This document shows positions 47,632 through 58,866 of a DNA stretch of 64,000 nt, one piece after another (within the stretch, counting starts at the first letter, position 1; each line of letters starts with the position of its first letter). The notes under the pieces were generated by a model, which was given only the letters and a program-made list of their open reading frames with translations, had not been told where the DNA came from and did no database searches. Source of the stretch: Pycnopodia helianthoides. Its lineage: Eukaryota > Echinodermata > Asteroidea > Forcipulatida > Asteriidae. The position numbers and the translations under genes are program-made. The DNA is taken from assembly GCA_032158295.1 (NCBI GenBank), contig CM063249.1, forward strand, positions 14,240,078-14,304,077, in the 5' to 3' direction.

Positions 47632-47805
47632 CAATCTTGGTGGTCTAGTTGGTAAGACATCTGCTCTAGAATTGTAAAGGTCGTGGGTTCGAATTCCACC
47701 CAAGTAACATGCCTGTGGTTTTTTTCACAGGACTCAGGAAAGTACCGAGTAGGGCCTATACAGTGCTTTATATACATCGATGTTAGGGTAAAAAACCTAA
47801 CAATA
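47632..47805 (+). mobile_element. SINE-A copy, best preserved
   Basis: TGGTCTAGTTGGTAAGACAT (A box) and GGGTTCGAATTCCACCC (B box), then 'CACAGGACTCAGGAAAGTAC' and 'TATACATCGATGTTAGGGTA'. Good reference for the family. Confidence 0.85.
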
Positions 47806-49359
47806 TTCTTAACTCAAATTTAGATTATTAACTGTTTTCTTTTACCCACACAAATAGAAATAGCATATTATCAGAATTTTAAGATGTGGGTAATTCTGAA
47901 TGCCCCCTAACCCAGGTTGGTTATTTGTGTGGTAACACTCATTGTGGTGGATTGTCTGGATTTTATACTGTAACTAATTTCTAAGGGGGGGGGAGGAAGA
48001 TGGAGGGGGTGGTTGTAAGATAGAAAGTAAACAACACTGAACAGATCACGTAGCTTCAAATACATGTACATCGCCATCGATGGGAACCTTGGAATATTTT
48101 GGGGTTTTAAATGTCAATGGTTTGTTGTGCACATCCCATGTACAATTCAGGATGCTATAGAATGTTGATTTGATTTATGCTGGATGGGAATTTGGTTGAA
48201 TTTCCTCAAATCAGATTGCACACATGGGCTAACATGTGCAGAGTTTGTACAGGTGGTTGTATGTCAGCGATGACAACGACGCACGTCGTATTATAGTGCA
48301 CATGGCAAGGGAAAGCAATGTCTACCTCCTCATGGCTCAAGGCGAAGGTGCAGATGTGGCAAACAGGTAAAATCAATCGTCTCCGTCCAGCAGATTTACC
48401 AATTACGAATCTATGACATCCGTGTACGCACACACACTGACTGAGAAGTGGAACTAGTGTACATCAGAAACGTGTGTCCGTATACATATGTGTGGGAGAT
48501 GAACAACCTGCAACATAATGTTCTGGCAAATTGTTATTGACAACTTCGTCAGTGTGTTTCCTCCCCGAGCATAGGCTTTTCTCAAATGTTGCCTTTAAGG
48601 GAAGCGAAAAGACATGATACATATGTTTGCAATTATCAGAAAAAGAACGCCGTACTTGGTGAAAAGTTAAAGTCTAATTATTCATCGGAACAGTTGCTGT
48701 CATCTTTGAGAATTGTATTTTTTTTTTAACCTAACAGCTGTATCTTGTGATGCAACATCTTGAAACAAATGAAGCACCTCTTAATTTTGGGAGGTTTAGT
48801 TTTTGGAAAGAATGTTTCTTCAGGAGTTTATTGATTTTAAATATTCATCGCCAGATTTTTGCCAAATTGATGGTACTATAGGCGATTCGGTACACAGTGC
48901 ACCTTCAAAAGTTTGGTCGGGAGAGCCTTTTTCGCATTCATTATGGGAAAACTTGGTTGCATGTTTTTTGTCGGCTCATGGCGCCCGCCACATGACCCCG
49001 ATTGTTTGAGTCTGTTCGTGGTTTGCAAAGCAGCTAGGTAGTGTGTTCTGAGTGTATGGCATATGATGTTTTTTGTGTGTGAGGCTGGTGAATGTTTTTC
49101 TTTACCCTGAATGAAAACATTTCTCATTTAGGAGTTATTTGGCAAAAAATCAGGCAGTGCAACTTAAAAAAACTAAACAGTTTGAGTGTATTCATTCTAT
49201 ACTAAAATAAAGAATCATCCTTTTACAGGGAAGTTGAAAGCTGAAAAGATTCATCCAAAAGATAAGAAAATTGCTATCTTTATAGGTTAAAAATGACCCC
49301 AGTCTGCATTGCCAGACTATTTTTTTGGTCGTCGAACGAGCCACAAATTTTCCTACAAT
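47806..49359. other. Mostly unique DNA; site of one weak last-exon candidate
   Basis: Bases 48190-48560 are GC-richer than the flanks and without repeats. At 48855-49009 a phase-compatible open segment ends in a stop, with AATAAA at about 49206. See the finding on the missing exon. Confidence 0.3.
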
Positions 49360-49620
49360 ATCTACTCCGCTAATTGGTAGTTGCGTAGCATGTGAACAAA
49401 CAAATACCCTGTAATCGTGGGGGAGAGATATCGCCTGTGTTTCCCTTCACACTTCCCCGCTCGTTATTGTTTGGTTTGACCCTATCTTCGGTGCTATCGG
49501 CCAAACCAAATGGAGTCTGTCAATAGTTCCCACCTACCGTGGTCCGTATCTTCAAATTATCAAGATGCAAATTTTGATTATCGTGTAGGGGGGAAAACGT
49601 TTGCTTGCACAGTATGATTT
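49360..49620. promoter_or_regulatory. Unique block dense in binding-site words
   Basis: GCTAATTGG, GTGAACAAACAAATA (forkhead type), GAGATATCGCC, TTATTGTTTGG (Sox/Fox type) and ATGCAAATTTT (octamer type) fall within 230 bases. TTTGGTTTGACC (49471) and GGCCAAACCAAA (49500) form an inverted repeat with one mismatch. No repeat match. Regulatory role is inference. Confidence 0.3.
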
Positions 49621-49736
49621 TTGTGGTTGATTCAACACACAATAGAATGGGATACTGTGTAAAATGAATTAAAGTTACAGACAGAAATCTTTCTGTTTTG
49701 AATACTTACGTTAAAATTCTAAAATTGGACAGTTGC

Positions 49737-50110
49737 TTAAAGGAAGCGTATACCTTTGGTAATTACTCCAAAAATGAATGGCCATGAAAACTTACCTGGT
49801 AAGAAGCACTGCAGCTGTTGATGATGTATAACATGTTGAGAATGATAACCTTCAAAGGAATGTGGCTTTAGAGAGAGGGATTAAAAAACATTTCAATCTG
49901 AGAAACGTTTCTCAGATTGTGTATTCCAGTTACAGATTATTGATTCCTGCTTGGACATATCTGCTCCAGGTATTTGGCGATATCTCAAAAGCGCTACCAC
50001 CATTTGAAATAAAATTATTACAGTTTGGTTTTATTGTATGTCTACATTTATATTGGATAAAAAACAATGGATGATCGGTTCAAAAAACCAAAGATATACT
50101 TTGCCTTTAA
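49737..50110. mobile_element. TTAA-flanked TIR element, family III, copy 2 (374 bp)
   Basis: Left end TTAAAGGAAGCGTATACCTT, right end (other strand) TTAAAGGCAAAGTATATCTT. Interior matches 29483-29889. An internal AGAAACG/CGTTTCT hairpin is present near 49900. Confidence 0.8.
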
Positions 50111-50164
50111 AGCGTATCGTCTCAGGTTTTGTTTTGTCAGGAGTTCAGTGGTGGGTTAGTTACT

Positions 50165-50420
50165 TTTTAAGCCTCTTTCACACTATAGGAATTTCCCAGG
50201 AATTTCCCAGGAAATTTCCAGGGAAAGGTTGGTTGGCAAACTTCCAGAAAACAGCTATGTCCCGTTCCCGGGAAATACATTGCTATAAAGTAGGGATAAT
50301 TGAGATAACACAGGGGCCAGCCTAGGCCTACTGAGTGTTCATTTTTCCCCAGCTAAAGTGTGAAATCAAAATGGGGTGGGTTTAAAAATCCTCAGGAATT
50401 TCTTGGGTAATTTTGGACCT
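50165..50420 (+). repeat. 'CCTGGGAAA' repeat family, copy 5 (diverged)
   Basis: 'CTCTTTCACACTATAGGAAT', TTCCCAGGAATTTCCCAGGA and 'CCTCAGGAATTTCTTGGG' fit the family, but the central words are lost. Confidence 0.5.
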
Positions 50421-50524
50421 TTGTATGACATCGTTGTTTTGGAGAGAGACAGAATCTCCATTTTCAAGTTTTCAATAAACACATCATACAACCAACTTCT
50501 GAAAGTGTCATAAACTTTGGTGGC

Positions 50525-52817
50525 TATATTTTAAAGAAAAAGATTTTTGTTTACTGGTATTTGTTTTCCTGAAAAAATTGTTTTCAATTTGTTCATTTTT
50601 TCATAATTGTGTTTGAATCTGTTACTTTATTAATTTAGAAGGGCAATTGTGTATTATAACATGTTAAGAAAGACTAAAACTTCAAACATTATTAAAAAAG
50701 TTGCAATTCATTCCTGAGTCAAGTGAATCGCAAACAGAGTTTTGCTAAGTAGGCCTACTTTTAAAATTTCACGCTTGTTTTTTGGGGTTTGTATGTGTCA
50801 ACTTCCGCAAAAGTAACAGCTTCGTTACTTTGCTACTTTCAATGTGTGGCTATTTTGAATAGTACTACTCAAACACTTCAACGGAAATTTGGAACTTTGA
50901 TATAAATATAGGATATGAGAATCACTTGCAACTAGAACAGTGACTGCGACTTCATTACTGGTGTACAAACAGTCCACGGCAGAATCAATACACTCGGTTG
51001 CAAAAGCTTACTGTTTCAAGTGGAGATCCAAAGTCCTAATTCAGTTGGCGGAGATATTTAACCCTTCAGAGACTAGTGGCCGCTAGCGGCTCGTACCAAA
51101 ATGCCCAAAGCGGCCGCAAACGGCTGCAAGATTTGCACTCACCCAAAGTGAAAGGTCAAAGAAAAGGTCAAGTCCTGAATTGACATTTTTCTATGTTTCC
51201 CATGTTAGCATATTATCTGTATCATCTAAAAGAAAATCCAACTTCTGTTTTCTTTCTTATTTACAGACATTTTCACCCCACAATTTCTTTTGTGTAATTC
51301 TGCTCTCTCTCTTTTTCTCCACTTGACTGCTTCTGTTACACCAGTATACCTGTTAATGAGTGTTGTGTTGTCATTTAGCCATTTACTATTCTTTGCATTT
51401 ATACCAAAGACCTTTTGGTTGGTAAGCAGTTAACAAAAGCTAATTCTATTTTCTCAAAATAAATTTAGTAAAAAAAGTCAACAGTATTAGTTATGTATGG
51501 GCGATTGTGATGATTATACAGAAATTAGTGGTTTCTAACGGATGAGTCTGCTAGGTTTTATTGATACACAAAAACTTCCTATCCCCGCCCCATCATAGTT
51601 ATAGACCAATACATGGTCGACCATCTTTGAACAGGAACGAGCGGTCACAAATTGGCTACCGAAGTCATCCAAAACTATTAAGCAATAGGTAACAGGCAAG
51701 AAGTAACTTGTGGGTACAACCATGTGTAAATCTTTTTTGGAAGGAGTGTTGGCTCTGAAAAGAGCCTGATGGGATGGTCTCGGTGTTTAGAACAGCAAAC
51801 TGTTATCCATACCAAGCAAAGTTTCAAACGTCACTCTTGTATCTGTATCCGCCAATCCCTTGTACATACTTTAAGAATGTACTGAACATACACAGTCCTC
51901 AGCAGTAGATTTGTTATTCAACTGTGCTCCATTGCATTTGTTCAACTGGGTAAAGACAATGGTGCAGCAAAACCCGTTACCACCGTTAACTTCTATCTAA
52001 GTATTGCTGTTACACATGTTACGACATCATTAATAAGGTTATAGTGGGTTTTTGGAGTGGTCTTCACCTATTTATCAGCAATAGCATAGACAGTGCCCTC
52101 TATAGTTTGTATTCAGAGTTCAGACACTCGATTAGTGGTGTCTCATTAAATGCAACAACTTTGAAAATGTTTGTCTTTCTATCATTTTTGTATAGACCCC
52201 CTTCAATGCATATCATTAGCAGAATTTCCCCTGTTATTTTTGGAGTCTCAGGTCAGTTTTTATAACACAAGGGTCTAGTCTACTTGAATATCAAACCCCC
52301 CCCCCCAGCTAACAACTTTAATCGTATGTCATTAACACAACATTATTTATTATGATAGATTCAAACGCTTCATCTGCTTGCGTCTCTGAGCAGTCTCTGA
52401 ACACGCTCCCCCCATAAGCCAGCGACCTTTATCATATGTCATTAACACAACATTGGTTATTATGCTTACTAATACCGTGTGCTGTGTGTACCCAGTGTAG
52501 CTCATGGTGAATGACACACCTCCCTTCTAACCGGGGGAACGCAGCACCTGCTAAAACAACATCCCTACAGAATCACCTGTGGCTCTCCTTGGCTTTAATG
52601 GCAATCCAATCAGCTCAAGTTCAGACTGGGGATGGTATGGATTATCGCCCTGCTGAAAGGCCAAGGATTTCTGGCCTTGCTGTTTTTCCCCTTGTACTTC
52701 AAACTCTCTGGTGTGCGCAGCGTTTGCTCAATTATTGTGGAAATTGTTGTGATTTCTACGTTGGTAATTGATTGGGGGGCTTTGCGTGGTTAGAAGAAGT
52801 TCTCATGTAATGGTGAG
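50525..52817. other. Non-coding stretch, no recognised mobile element
   Basis: A CpG-rich patch at 51070-51125 contains the 12-bp palindrome GCCGCTAGCGGC and a GCGGCCGC site. A second weak last-exon candidate (50983-51086) lies just before it. A run of 12 C sits at 52296-52307, and ATCATATGTCATTAACACAA is repeated near 52320 and 52432. Confidence 0.35.
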
Positions 52818-53212
52818 GAGATTCTTGTTACTGCACGACCACATGACATGATGGAGTATCATGGGTGTCTGTGAAATTTGGATCTTGGTACACTATTTCT
52901 TCCCTCTGATCATACTTGCTCTATACTCTGATATTGGAGAGAGAAACCTCAATGCTATCATCAGCTGGGGATTCGTCATGGTTTGGCTGTCATCTTTGAG
53001 GTTGAAGTACTTGTACAAATGTGTGCTTCTGAGAATTCTTGGTACTGCAGGACCACATGTCATGATGAAGGACCCTTCATCATGGGTGTCTGTGAATTTT
53101 GGATCTTGGTATTTCTCTCAGTGCTAAGATGTGCTGTCATCAGCTGAGGATGCTCATGGATGACTGTGAGTCATCTCTGAGGTTGTACTACTTGTAAAAG
53201 TGTTTGCTTCTA
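52818..53212. repeat. Tandem duplication, unit about 200 bp
   Basis: Copy 1 from 52818 and copy 2 from 53031 share 'ATTCTTGGTACTGCAGGACC', ACATGTCATGATG, 'CATGGGTGTCTGTGAATTTT', 'GTCATCAGCTG' and GAGGTTG.A.TACTTGTA.AA in order. Moderately diverged. Confidence 0.8.
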
Positions 53213-53789
53213 AAATTAAAACCAATCCCCACCTCCCCCCTGCAAGTTTTTGAATATAATGCTTTGGTTTTTTTGTGAACAAATCTCTCTATAAACACTG
53301 TTTTTTGTATGGTTTAAAAAGTTGACTTGTCTGCCCTTATAAAATACAGAGATCTGCTAAAATGGATTTCCCTTAAAGATTTTACTTATAGCTGCTTTCT
53401 AATCAAGTCACATTTGTACACATTTGATATAAAGTCATTGTTGTAAAGTGGACGCTAGTCAGTTCTTCAAATTTTTGACAAACGGGACTCAAAGCAAAAT
53501 TTCTGGTGGTTGCATGTGTTTGTACTTCTGTGCTGCCTAATATGCATTGGGTTTGGGGTGGGAAACTTGCTTTAAAAATGTGTGCAGGTTTTTAATTGAT
53601 GCACGTCTTCAAAAAGCAGGTTTTTTGCCTTCCCTTTACAAAAATAAATTGTGATTTTCCCCCCGAATTTCAATACAAGTTTTCAATAGAAAGAAAACAG
53701 TTTGAAAAATACAGGGGGGGGGGGGGTAACATGGCTTTCTTATCTGGAGCTTTTAAAAAGGCAAGAATGTTAATTTTGAATTTATCCAG

Positions 53790-53985
53790 GCCTGCTTCAT
53801 GGAGGCTTGCTTCAAAATGGTCCAGTAAAAATGTAAATTTCCCTTGTGCCCTTACAAGAGAGAAGTATCAGGCATGCGTACCATGTGTTAATTTGCTTGT
53901 AACTGGACTGCCTCTGGGCAAATTTAAAATCCACCAACCTTTGATTTCTGTTTCTGAAGAGCTATGAACTGAGCTACCTATACTA
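53790..53985 (-). mobile_element. SINE-B copy, inverted (first of two)
   Basis: 'CTTGTGCCCTTACAAGAGAG', 'TTGTAACTGGACTGCCTCTG' and, at the head end, 'GAACTGAGCTACCTATAC', an inverted A box (TAGCTCAGTTC). Lacks part of the body present in the next copy. Confidence 0.75.
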
Positions 53986-53996
53986 TTTGAGTTATG

Positions 53997-54265
53997 CAGG
54001 CCTGATGCTTCATGGAGGCCATTGCTTCTGTGTCCATACCACTGACTATTGCCTTGGTGCCCCTTGAAATGTTCCAAAACTGCCTTTGCCCTTACAAGAA
54101 AAAAAAGTATTAGGCATGCACACATTAGTATTGAGTTTCTTGTAACTGGACTGCCCTTCAGGCAAATTTAAAATCCATCCCCAATAAAAAGATGGGGATT
54201 TCAACCTCCAACCTTTTGATTTACATGTATGTTTCTGATGATCCATCAACTGAGCTCGCTACCTA
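53997..54265 (-). mobile_element. SINE-B copy, inverted, full-length-like
   Basis: On the minus strand: TAGCGAGCTCAGTTGATGG (A box), GGTTGAAATCC (B box), then a body ending 'AAGGGGCACCAAGGCAATAG' and 'GCAATGGCCTCCATGAAGCA'. Head to tail with the previous copy. Confidence 0.8.
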
Positions 54266-55349
54266 ATAAACCCAACCTTGTGCAAAGTTAGTTGAAGTCT
54301 AATGCGATCAGTTATGTGTAATCCAGTGTTGTTCCGTCTCTTTAAAAATACTCCCTGAGAGCTTTCCAACTTGGACAGGCAAAGTATCCCAGAGTCTGGC
54401 ATTCTCCCTGTATATTTGTATTCATATTTACATACATCAGGGTCTGGCTAAATGCCAGCAGTGTTTAACCAGTCCAAATACTTGCAAGTAATGGTGTATT
54501 TATATGCAACCCAGACAAGTCTTGTTGGAGGGGTAACCTATGCACACACGAGCCTTGTGCCATCACTCGTACTGCTGTTTAGAGAGTACGAGGAGTCGTT
54601 GATGTTAATCCACTGTGTACACGGCCACAGAGGATGTGAAAAAGCCCGTTTCAGTTTATGGAGGTTTAACAGCATGCCAAATACTTGATACTCTCCGGCT
54701 TCTGGAGTCTGAGTTTACCAAGACGCTATTGATTTCAAGCCTCCCCTCGTCATTCTACCCTGTCTCTTTCTTTGGTGGATTTGTGAGTTATATAAAGAAT
54801 TATGGAGTCGGTTTGTGAGGGGGAATCCAAATTGATGTGGATTTTGCAATTTAAAGGAGAATGGTTGGAGTGGGTCTGGTCCATCTGGAATGGCAAGGTT
54901 TTTAAGGTGACTTTTGTTTGTGGTGAATCACATTCATGTGACTGGAGTGGGATTTGGCTCTTGGTGCAAAATGCATTGTTGTTCACAAAGGAAATATAAC
55001 ATGTAGTAATAGACCTGCAACTTGAATTCAAACTCTTTTACTTTTTTGAAATGTTTGTTAATAATCTCTCAAAAGTAAAAAAATATATATTTTAGTTAAA
55101 ACAAAGTTATGTGTGTTCATATTTTAAGACGTTTTTGTCAGTTTTCTGTGTTGAAAATACATAATTGCTAATGAAGGGAAGAAAACATGTAGCAGTTGGC
55201 CCACAATCTGAATTCAAATTCTCTAGCTTTTTAGAAATTTCTCTGAATATTTGTCCCAAATTGATTAAATTATTAAAAACATAACTATTTGTAGTCATAT
55301 TTTAAGTCACATTTGGCGAGGCTGAGCCATCTTGTGCATCATATTCAAG

Positions 55350-55640
55350 TTCTGGTGGCTGAGTTGTCAGAGCGGGGGTTCGAATCCTGGTTGTGACATT
55401 CGTGTCCTTGGGCAAGACACTTAATCATTAGTGCTTCTCATCACCCAGGAGCAAATGGGTACCAGCGAGGGTAGCAGTTGTTGATATGAATGATTAGCAA
55501 CCTGTGTGTTGGTTGCCGATGCTGCATACTCTTAAGGATTGAGATGGTTTCCGATAAACAGGGGTGTAGTATACGCCACTTTGAGGGGCTACTTGGCTTG
55601 AAAAGGTGAACAATGAATACAAAATAATGTTATTATTTTC
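55350..55640 (+). mobile_element. SINE-C copy, near full length
   Basis: GTGGCTGAGTTGTCAGAGC (A box), GGGGTTCGAATCCTGG (B box), 'GTGTCCTTGGGCAAGACACT', 'TTAGTGCTTCTCATCACCCA', and the 3' end 'ACTTTGAGGGGCTACTTGGC' with an A/T-rich tail. The best tRNA-like head of the family here. Confidence 0.85.
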
Positions 55641-55695
55641 AGTTTTCACTATCACCACATCAGCATGTGTACAAGATTGAGTCGCAAGGTATGAA

Positions 55696-56130
55696 GCCTA
55701 ACCCTATAATTTGGTAGTCTCTGGCACCAGGAATCTGTTGGAGTTCAACTCCACATATTATGTAAAGTACATTTTGTACACTGTGTTTTGTTCATCTGCT
55801 TGTCAAAGAGCCTAACACCACAAACTAGTAGTCTCTACTCTCCAGTCCCCAAGGCCATACAGTTCAACTCCATATAGGTATACATGTCTTTTTGTTACGT
55901 TTTGTACATAGTGCATCGTCCATCTGCTTGTTAAGGAGACCATAGACACTAACCCCCCCCCCCCAACTAGTAGTCTCTGTCCCCAGGAGGCACCTGCTTC
56001 TTTCATGGTCCCTGTTCATGTCATGCCTTGTATACTTGAATGGTTTCAGCTAAAAAGTTACAAGAGTTCTTAAACTTGTACACCCTGTCCTGTGGTTCAG
56101 TGGCTGGTCATGGAGCCTAACCCTATCAAG
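55696..56130. repeat. Tandem array, unit about 115-140 bp, three-plus copies
   Basis: GCCTAACCC, 'AACTAGTAGTCTCT', 'GTTCAACTCCA(C/T)AT', TTTTGTACA and 'TCATCTGCTTGT' recur in order, starting near 55696, 55810 and 55937, with a partial start near 56112. A run of 12 C interrupts copy 3 (55953-55964). Confidence 0.75.
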
Positions 56131-56851
56131 AGTGATGCCACCTGGGTATGCTGGGGGCGTTAATAGATTTATTACACCATCAGCCCTTATGCCCCCTTGC
56201 CATGTAATTTGATTCTGTACAAGCTAGTCTGCCATGACCTTAGGTTGACCCCCAGATTTGACTTATTGGCTGCTCTATTTCTGGAAGGGTTTAAAAAAAA
56301 AGGTTTAGAAATGGAAACAGATCAGTGTACTTCTGAATTGGTTTTCACTGATTTCATTCATAATCACCCCAGTTAGGCAGTCCTATTGGTTGCAATGTTG
56401 TCACATGACCAGTTAAGTCCAGTTTGAAATGGCCGATAAAGAAATAATCGGAGCAGTGAACTGAAATCATAGTCTGCACTCAAAGCCATACGCATGGTGG
56501 ACACCAGCTTACCTGGACGCTATTTGACGCATATAGAGCAATTAATACACTCCGGTACTCAAGTTTATCAGCATATGCGCCTACAGACAACAACAAAAAT
56601 AGACTGTTACACACAATGGTTGGTATATAAACATGAGAGACCTAATTTGCATATTGCTTACAAGCCAGTGTTACACACCAGTACAAAAATTGTATCACAA
56701 ACTTTGTAAATTTTCAAATTGATAAACAACCAGATTTCAAGCTTGTTTTATTTTTTCATTTTAACCTGTATGAGTGACTTCAGTTATGAAGTAAATGGTC
56801 CCATCTCTGCAACTGATATTCTGTTGAATATGGGTATTTTCAACCCTTGTT

Positions 56852-57020
56852 TTGGTTTAATTGGTAAACATGTAGTTCTTGATAAATGCATGGTGTCATA
56901 CAGTCATTGACTTCAACTGCTTTTTGTTACTTATTGCATTTATTTGTTGGTAGTCTGGTAGGCAATTAAATACTGAGCTTCGTACCTCTGATATTCGGTC
57001 ATATATTTATGGTCTATGCT
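56852..57020 (+). repeat. Dispersed repeat shared with 43408-43590
   Basis: Same ordered words as the other copy, including 'TTGGTTTAATTGGTAAACAT' and 'TGCATGGTGTCATACA'. Confidence 0.65.
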
Positions 57021-57103
57021 TTTCTTTGAGAATTTCCTTTCATTAAGTGATAAAATTATACTGATGCAATTTTTGGGGGAAATCTTCTGAATGATGTATA
57101 ATG

Positions 57104-57429
57104 TATAGACCATATAGCCTGTGACATCATTTGTTTACAAAAGAGCACAGAGCCTGGCCGCAGGCACAATTTGTACACAGCTCAATGGAAGAAAACATAC
57201 AATTTAATTTTTTTTATGTGGATCGCACTGTCTGTTTTTTATCAACTTTTGATATAAAGAAAGGGGCACATCTCAAAAGTTGTTCAGCTGTTACTTTTAT
57301 AACACTTGTGGACATTTTGAGTCATAGTGTAAAATTTCCATTATGACCAGTGTAGACTTTTTACCTGTCAGAAAGGCCCTAGAATGTACAAGGTCACTCT
57401 TTTTGTAAACAAAGGTTTCATGGTCTATA
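57104..57429. mobile_element. 326-bp TIR element with TATAGACCAT ends
   Basis: Left TATAGACCAT...TTTGTTTACAAAAGAG and right (other strand) TATAGACCAT...TTTGTTTACAAAAAGAG give TIRs of about 40 imperfect bases. No transposase frame; a truncated relative lies at 41870-42140. Confidence 0.75.
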
Positions 57430-58731
57430 ATCTCACCAACTAAGGCAAAGTTTTAATTAGTCATACTGGTCCATTTCACCATTAAAGTAACTAGTGCATT
57501 GTGTGTGAAAATTTTGAAGTAAGATTTACCGTCCACGCACTGTACCCACCAGCCCTTTAATCTAGCTTACTACCCTTGACATTCTTTTGCCATGATGCTG
57601 GAGCCCTCCTCTAATGCTTTATATTGAGCTATTTGCTGTTGACAAGAGGGCAGTGCAACATGTTCCTACATAAATACTTGATGATATTGATGTATGGGGC
57701 CATAACTATTCCTGCAGCTCCCACAATTGCAATTATTTGACCTGTGGTCAGCCAAGCACTGGCCTAATTGGGTCGCCAAGGATAGTTGGTTTGTAAACAG
57801 TATAGGTAAACCAAGTCTATTGGACTAACCTCATTTTGGTCTTTGTTTGTAAACACAAGGAAAAAGTCCACCAACTGCCATCTAACAACTTGAGAGAAGG
57901 TTGTCATAAGAATTGGTTATAAAGATGGCAATAGGCCCGTGTTGTTATTGATAATGATATAATGGGCATTTTATCATTGGAGTTTGTTTGTCCTTGCTCT
58001 ATGGTTAACCAAAGGAGGAAGAATCAGCTTGTTAAGAATGTGCCAAGTAAGGATTTTTCGTGAGAGAGGATTGAGAGTGAGGGAGCTCTTCTGTTAGGTT
58101 GCACTCTCAGTTAGCAACACCCATGATGGGATATCTTATTAAAATTGCTGTGGGCGGAGTAACACATCTTCGGCTCAGTGCTGTAAGGTCATTAATTGCA
58201 ATTTCAGAAAAAGGTAGCTAATTGAAAGATTCAAATAAGTTCGAAAAAATAAACCAATTCCACAAGTAATTTTTTTGGATCAATAAACCAATTTACCAGG
58301 AGCTCCAAAATATGCAAAACAAATTTTATGAAATCCATACAACATGCACTAACGACCTTATAGTCCTGAGCTGATGAAATTGTTTTCAGTGCATCTTAAC
58401 CATCCTTCTCTCCTCTCAAACTGCTATTTGCAGTCTTTTTGTAACAATTGAGTGACTCCTGAATACGGACTTTGTCACTGTAAAGTTAAGGGATTTTACA
58501 CTATGGTCAATGGGAGTTTATTTGGTGTGGTGCACACCCAGAAACTCTTAACATCATTGATAAGTGTACCACTAAACCACTAATGTTCATCTATTGTCCC
58601 ATTGCTAATACCTCTGTAGGGTAGTACTGTTCCCATTGTTTGAGTACCCTTCAAATTGGTCTGTGAAAGAGCAATACAACACACCAGTATTATTTTGATT
58701 TTACCCTTGCACCAATGTTTGATGAGCACTT
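57430..58731. other. Non-coding stretch, no recognised element
   Basis: No frame with a recognisable product and no family match. Composition is ordinary for the window. Confidence 0.4.
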
Positions 58732-58866
58732 TGTTATACTCAGTACTTCCCGAGTCCTGCGGGAAAACAAGTAATACGTGAGTATAACTCGGGTGGGATT
58801 CGAACCCACAACCCCCACATTCTATAACAGATGTCTTAACGGTGGTCTAGCCCAATGATGATAGGC
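58732..58866 (-). mobile_element. SINE-A copy, inverted
   Basis: 'ACTCAGTACTTCCCGAGTCC' then GGGATTCGAACCCACAACCC (inverted B box) and 'GATGTCTTAACGGTGGTCTA' (inverted A-box side). Confidence 0.8.

Noticed and set aside
48230..48370. Open segment RWLYVSDDNDARRIIVHMAR and onward, considered as a last MN1 exon
   Set aside because: The splice phase from 1071 does not fit this frame, and no MN1-like residues are present.
50889..50907. RKFGTLI followed by a stop, faintly like the NRFGTFV end of vertebrate MN1
   Set aside because: A few matching residues with no acceptor or upstream similarity; chance is more likely.
51070..51125. ACTAGT, GCTAGC and GCGGCCGC close together, suggesting a vector polylinker
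   Set aside because: The order and spacers do not match a polylinker I know, and flanking DNA is continuous with the region. More likely a natural CpG-rich patch with related CGGC words.
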